DNA from: Neoalteromonas arenosi
GTDB lineage: Bacteria; Pseudomonadota; Gammaproteobacteria; Enterobacterales; Alteromonadaceae
Direction: 5' to 3'
Length of the DNA stretch: 64,000 nt
Assembly (NCBI RefSeq): GCF_030362855.1
Contig: NZ_JAUCBP010000012.1
Coordinates: forward strand, 310,001-374,000
Both the position numbers and the translations under genes were made by a program. This document shows positions 61,639 through 64,000 of the stretch, one piece after another (within the stretch, counting starts at the first letter, position 1; every line of letters starts with the position of its first letter). The notes beneath the pieces were generated by a model that was given only the letters and a program-made list of their open reading frames with translations, ran no database searches and was not told the DNA's origin.

Positions 61639-61981
61639 TGTTTGCTCGGTTTATATTTCTAGTTATACGTAGCGTGCAGCGTTGCTGAATGCTGAAAAGC
61701 GGACCGGTTAGCTCAAGATTGAATGCGAACTGGCCGAAAAGTTTAAAAGGTTGTATCAAACACTGCCCATTAACACAAGTCGGCTTACTCAGCAGAACAC
61801 TGCAATAGCAACAATATGCAGCCTATTTGTGAATGTCTTGTTAAGCGTAAATGTGGATTGAGCGAATGGGTGGTTTAAACACCAAACGGCGTTGGTGATC
61901 GCGTTAAAATAGGTTATCATGCGCGTCGTTTTGTAGGTCCGCAATTTGCTGCGGGGAAACAGTTATTGCCATGGATGTTAT
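61639..61981. other. Divergent intergenic region before the SLBB export gene
   Basis: About 340 bases with no gene. A small hairpin (CCGCA, loop ATTTGC, TGCGG at 61939-61954) lies in the probable 5' leader of the export gene, and a weak -10 (TTATCAT near 61914-61920) may belong to its promoter. I looked for the JUMPstart/ops element (GGCGGTAGC) of RfaH-controlled polysaccharide operons and do not see it. Confidence 0.45.
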
Positions 61982-64000
61982 ATGCCGCGTACATTGAGAT
62001 TTTTATTCGCTATTTTGCTGATCACTAGTTTTAGTGCAGCAAGTCAGGGCTTCACGCCATCTCCCGCTCAGATTGAACAGTTTAAACAATTGCCGCGCGC
62101 GCAACAGGTCGCGTTGGCCAGACAGATGGGTATTGATATCAGTGATATTGATGCAGCGCTTAATGTCGGTGGTAAAGGTCAAAGTCAAGAAATGAGAGAG
62201 CCTGTCGATGTTGTCGAGCGGGTGGTTGACGAAGCAGCGGTTGCCGAAGAACTCTCTCAGCAAAGTTCCGCTAAACAGCAATCAGCAAAACTTAAGCCCT
62301 TCGGCTATAACATTTTTACCGATGCAGCAGAGCGTTTTTCCCCTTCCGCCAATACACCGGTTCCCTCTGACTACGTACTAGGTCCTGGTGACAGTGTTAA
62401 TGTTCGCTTGTTTGGTAAAGTCAGCGACCAGTTTGAATTGTCCGTCAGCAACGAAGGCTTTGTTGAAGTACCCGAGTTAGGCCCAATGGTAGCAGCGGGC
62501 TCTACCTATCAAGAACTCAAGCAGCAACTCACCGACAAGTATTCAGAGCAAATGATAGGCGTATCGCCGCATATCACTATGGGGCAGCTGCGCACTATAC
62601 AAGTATTTATCGTTGGTGAAGCGTTCCGGCCAGGCGCATATACCGTAAGCTCACTTGCGACTGTTACAACGGCTTTGTTTAACAGTGGTGGCGTGAGTAA
62701 TATCGGCTCATTGCGCAACATTGAGTTAAAGCGCTCAGGTAAAACCGTTGCGCAATTCGACTTGTACGATTTACTTGTATTTGGGGATACCTCTGCTGAT
62801 GTGCGTTTGCAACAAGGCGATGTATTGTTTATTCCGCCGGTGAAAACGGTTGTAAGTATCGATGGTGAAGTCAGACGCCCAGCAATTTATGAGATTAAAG
62901 GCGATGAGAATTTACAAGACCTGCTGAGTTTAGCTGGAGGATTATTACCCAGTGCTGAGCAGTCAAACATCCAAATCGCTCGCAGTACGAGTCAGGGCCT
63001 TAAGGTCAATACCGTTGACACCACCATCCGAAATCAAGCCGGTCGTTTCGAGTTAGCTAACGGTGACTTCGTGAACGTGCCTGCGAGTACTGCCGAGTTT
63101 AATAACGCAGTATTGGTGGTAGGCGCGGTTAACAATCCGGGACTGGTTCAACATTCCTCTTCGTTAGCCTTGAGTAATATTGTATCTGAAGCAACACTGC
63201 TCAGTTCAACCGATTTAAGCTACGCACTCGTGGTTCGTAAAGCCAAGTTCGATGTGAAAACGAGCGTTGTTCAATTTAAACCAACAGACGTCATCAACGG
63301 TCGTTTTGATTTGGATTTGCAACCGTTCGACTCGGTCATTTTGTTCAATCGATTCGGCGGTAATGACGCAAGAGGTAACGAAGCATCAGCGACGTCTGGT
63401 GGCCTGCAAGCTGCTCAAGGCGATGAGCGGGTTGAAGATTACCTGCTTGAGCTAGAGCGTTCAGCGTTTACTGAGAAACAGTTGATTTTAAAGGCGACAC
63501 AAAATTTTTCGCGCCGTGAGCTTCTTGCGCCCGTTGTGGCTCGCCTAAAGCTTGAAGCGAATGAGGAAGCCCAGGTGAATTTGGCTGAAGTGACGGGGCA
63601 GGTTCGATTCCCTGGAGTTTACCCTATTTCGCAAGGCTCAACGGTTAAACACTTAATCGAAGCGGCCGGCGGACTGTTAGATTCTGCTTACACGGTAGAA
63701 GCTGAGTTATCGCGCACCTTTGTTACCAGCGAAGGTGTGCAAATAAAGCATATCGTTTTTGATCCATTAAGTGGCACCAGCGTGGATTCGAGTGACGTGA
63801 TTTATGTAAGCGCTAAAGACAAACTCAATATTCTGCGCACCCCTGATTGGTTTGAGAGTAACCGTGTTGAATTGGTTGGTGAGTTTAAATTCCCCGGTGT
63901 TTATCAAATCAGTAAGGGCGAAACACTGGCCGATTTAATTGCGCGTGCTGGTGGGGTTACTGAAAAAGCCACACTCAATGCGGCCATTTTCACCCGTGAA
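61982..64000 (+). CDS. Large Wza-like polysaccharide export protein with SLBB repeats (3' end outside window)
   Basis: The frame starts at ATG 61982 and stays open for 673 codons to the window end. A signal peptide ends about SFSAAS. After a helical stretch comes the Poly_export domain at ~128-205 (SDYVLGPGDSVNVRLFGK). SLBB-type repeats start near 205 (VFIVGEAFRPGAYTV), 289 (VSIDGEVRRPAIYEI), 374 (VLVVGAVNNPGLVQH, divergent), 531 (AEVTGQVRFPGVYPI) and 626 (VELVGEFKFPGVYQI). E. coli Wza has ~380 residues and two SLBB units, so this is a large variant. It should form the outer-membrane or periplasmic export channel for exopolysaccharide; synthesis genes are expected to the right. Confidence 0.9.
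   Translation, partial: MPRTLRFLFAILLITSFSAASQGFTPSPAQIEQFKQLPRAQQVALARQMGIDISDIDAALNVGGKGQSQEMREPVDVVERVVDEAAVAEELSQQSSAKQQSAKLKPFGYNIFTDAAERFSPSANTPVPSDYVLGPGDSVNVRLFGKVSDQFELSVSNEGFVEVPELGPMVAAGSTYQELKQQLTDKYSEQMIGVSPHITMGQLRTIQVFIVGEAFRPGAYTVSSLATVTTALFNSGGVSNIGSLRNIELKRSGKTVAQFDLYDLLVFGDTSADVRLQQGDVLFIPPVKTVVSIDGEVRRPAIYEIKGDENLQDLLSLAGGLLPSAEQSNIQIARSTSQGLKVNTVDTTIRNQAGRFELANGDFVNVPASTAEFNNAVLVVGAVNNPGLVQHSSSLALSNIVSEATLLSSTDLSYALVVRKAKFDVKTSVVQFKPTDVINGRFDLDLQPFDSVILFNRFGGNDARGNEASATSGGLQAAQGDERVEDYLLELERSAFTEKQLILKATQNFSRRELLAPVVARLKLEANEEAQVNLAEVTGQVRFPGVYPISQGSTVKHLIEAAGGLLDSAYTVEAELSRTFVTSEGVQIKHIVFDPLSGTSVDSSDVIYVSAKDKLNILRTPDWFESNRVELVGEFKFPGVYQISKGETLADLIARAGGVTEKATLNAAIFTRE

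Overview
The window reads as chromosomal DNA of a marine-type gammaproteobacterium, most likely from the Alteromonadales. That rests on gene content: a mutS/pncC/recA block, an eno-pyrG pair, leuABCD with a leucine leader peptide, a complete system I ccmA-I operon, gspAB, DUF3718 and DUF2937 proteins, an orphan FliK/FhlB-like pair and a GlyGly-CTERM protein. The genus is inferred, not shown.

Layout. (1) Positions 1-~15010 are a defence island. It holds the end of a type I restriction methylase (hsdM), its specificity subunit (hsdS), an AAA_13-type ATPase resembling the RloC/PrrC anticodon-nuclease family, a two-gene system that matches Druantia type III (druH-druE, 1086 and 2100 residues), and an unrecognised gene with an HExxH motif. 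The island stops next to the 5' half of a CAU-anticodon tRNA gene (15011-15059, minus strand). That gene keeps a good promoter but has lost its T arm and 3' acceptor strand, so this is a likely integration or deletion scar. (2) 15185-20004: a GlyGly-CTERM choice-of-anchor B protein is divergent from an MbnP/MbnH-like pair (copper-binding lipoprotein plus di-heme maturase). (3) 20087-28536: small secreted proteins, a LytTR response regulator beside lrgAB-like genes, a receiver-CheX protein with a PAS protein, two DUF1566 proteins, DUF2937 and YggN-like DUF2884 proteins. (4) 28631-34912: hemW-rdgB, srmB, gspAB and an HD-GYP-like protein with a degenerate HD motif. Both GspB and the HD-GYP-like protein start with the same DUF3391-type domain. 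(5) 35020-39829: leuABCD behind a 19-residue leader peptide and a classical attenuator. (6) 39962-48150: an unknown protein, eno, pyrG, mutS, pncC, and recA with a LexA box placed exactly between its -35 and -10. (7) 48169-58784: FhlB-like and FliK-like genes on the minus strand, then ccmABCDEFGHI and mlaA. (8) 58817-64000: a POT transporter, a small membrane protein and galE on the minus strand, then a large SLBB-repeat polysaccharide export protein that runs off the window.

Functional picture. The left quarter is accessory anti-phage DNA with layered activities: DNA modification/restriction, a possible tRNA-cleaving back-up, Druantia, and a putative peptidase. The rest is mostly core chromosome: cytochrome c maturation, DNA repair, leucine synthesis, type II secretion accessory factors, outer-membrane lipid asymmetry and exopolysaccharide export. 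The least explained items are the HExxH gene at 13664-14866 and the broken tRNA gene at the island edge.
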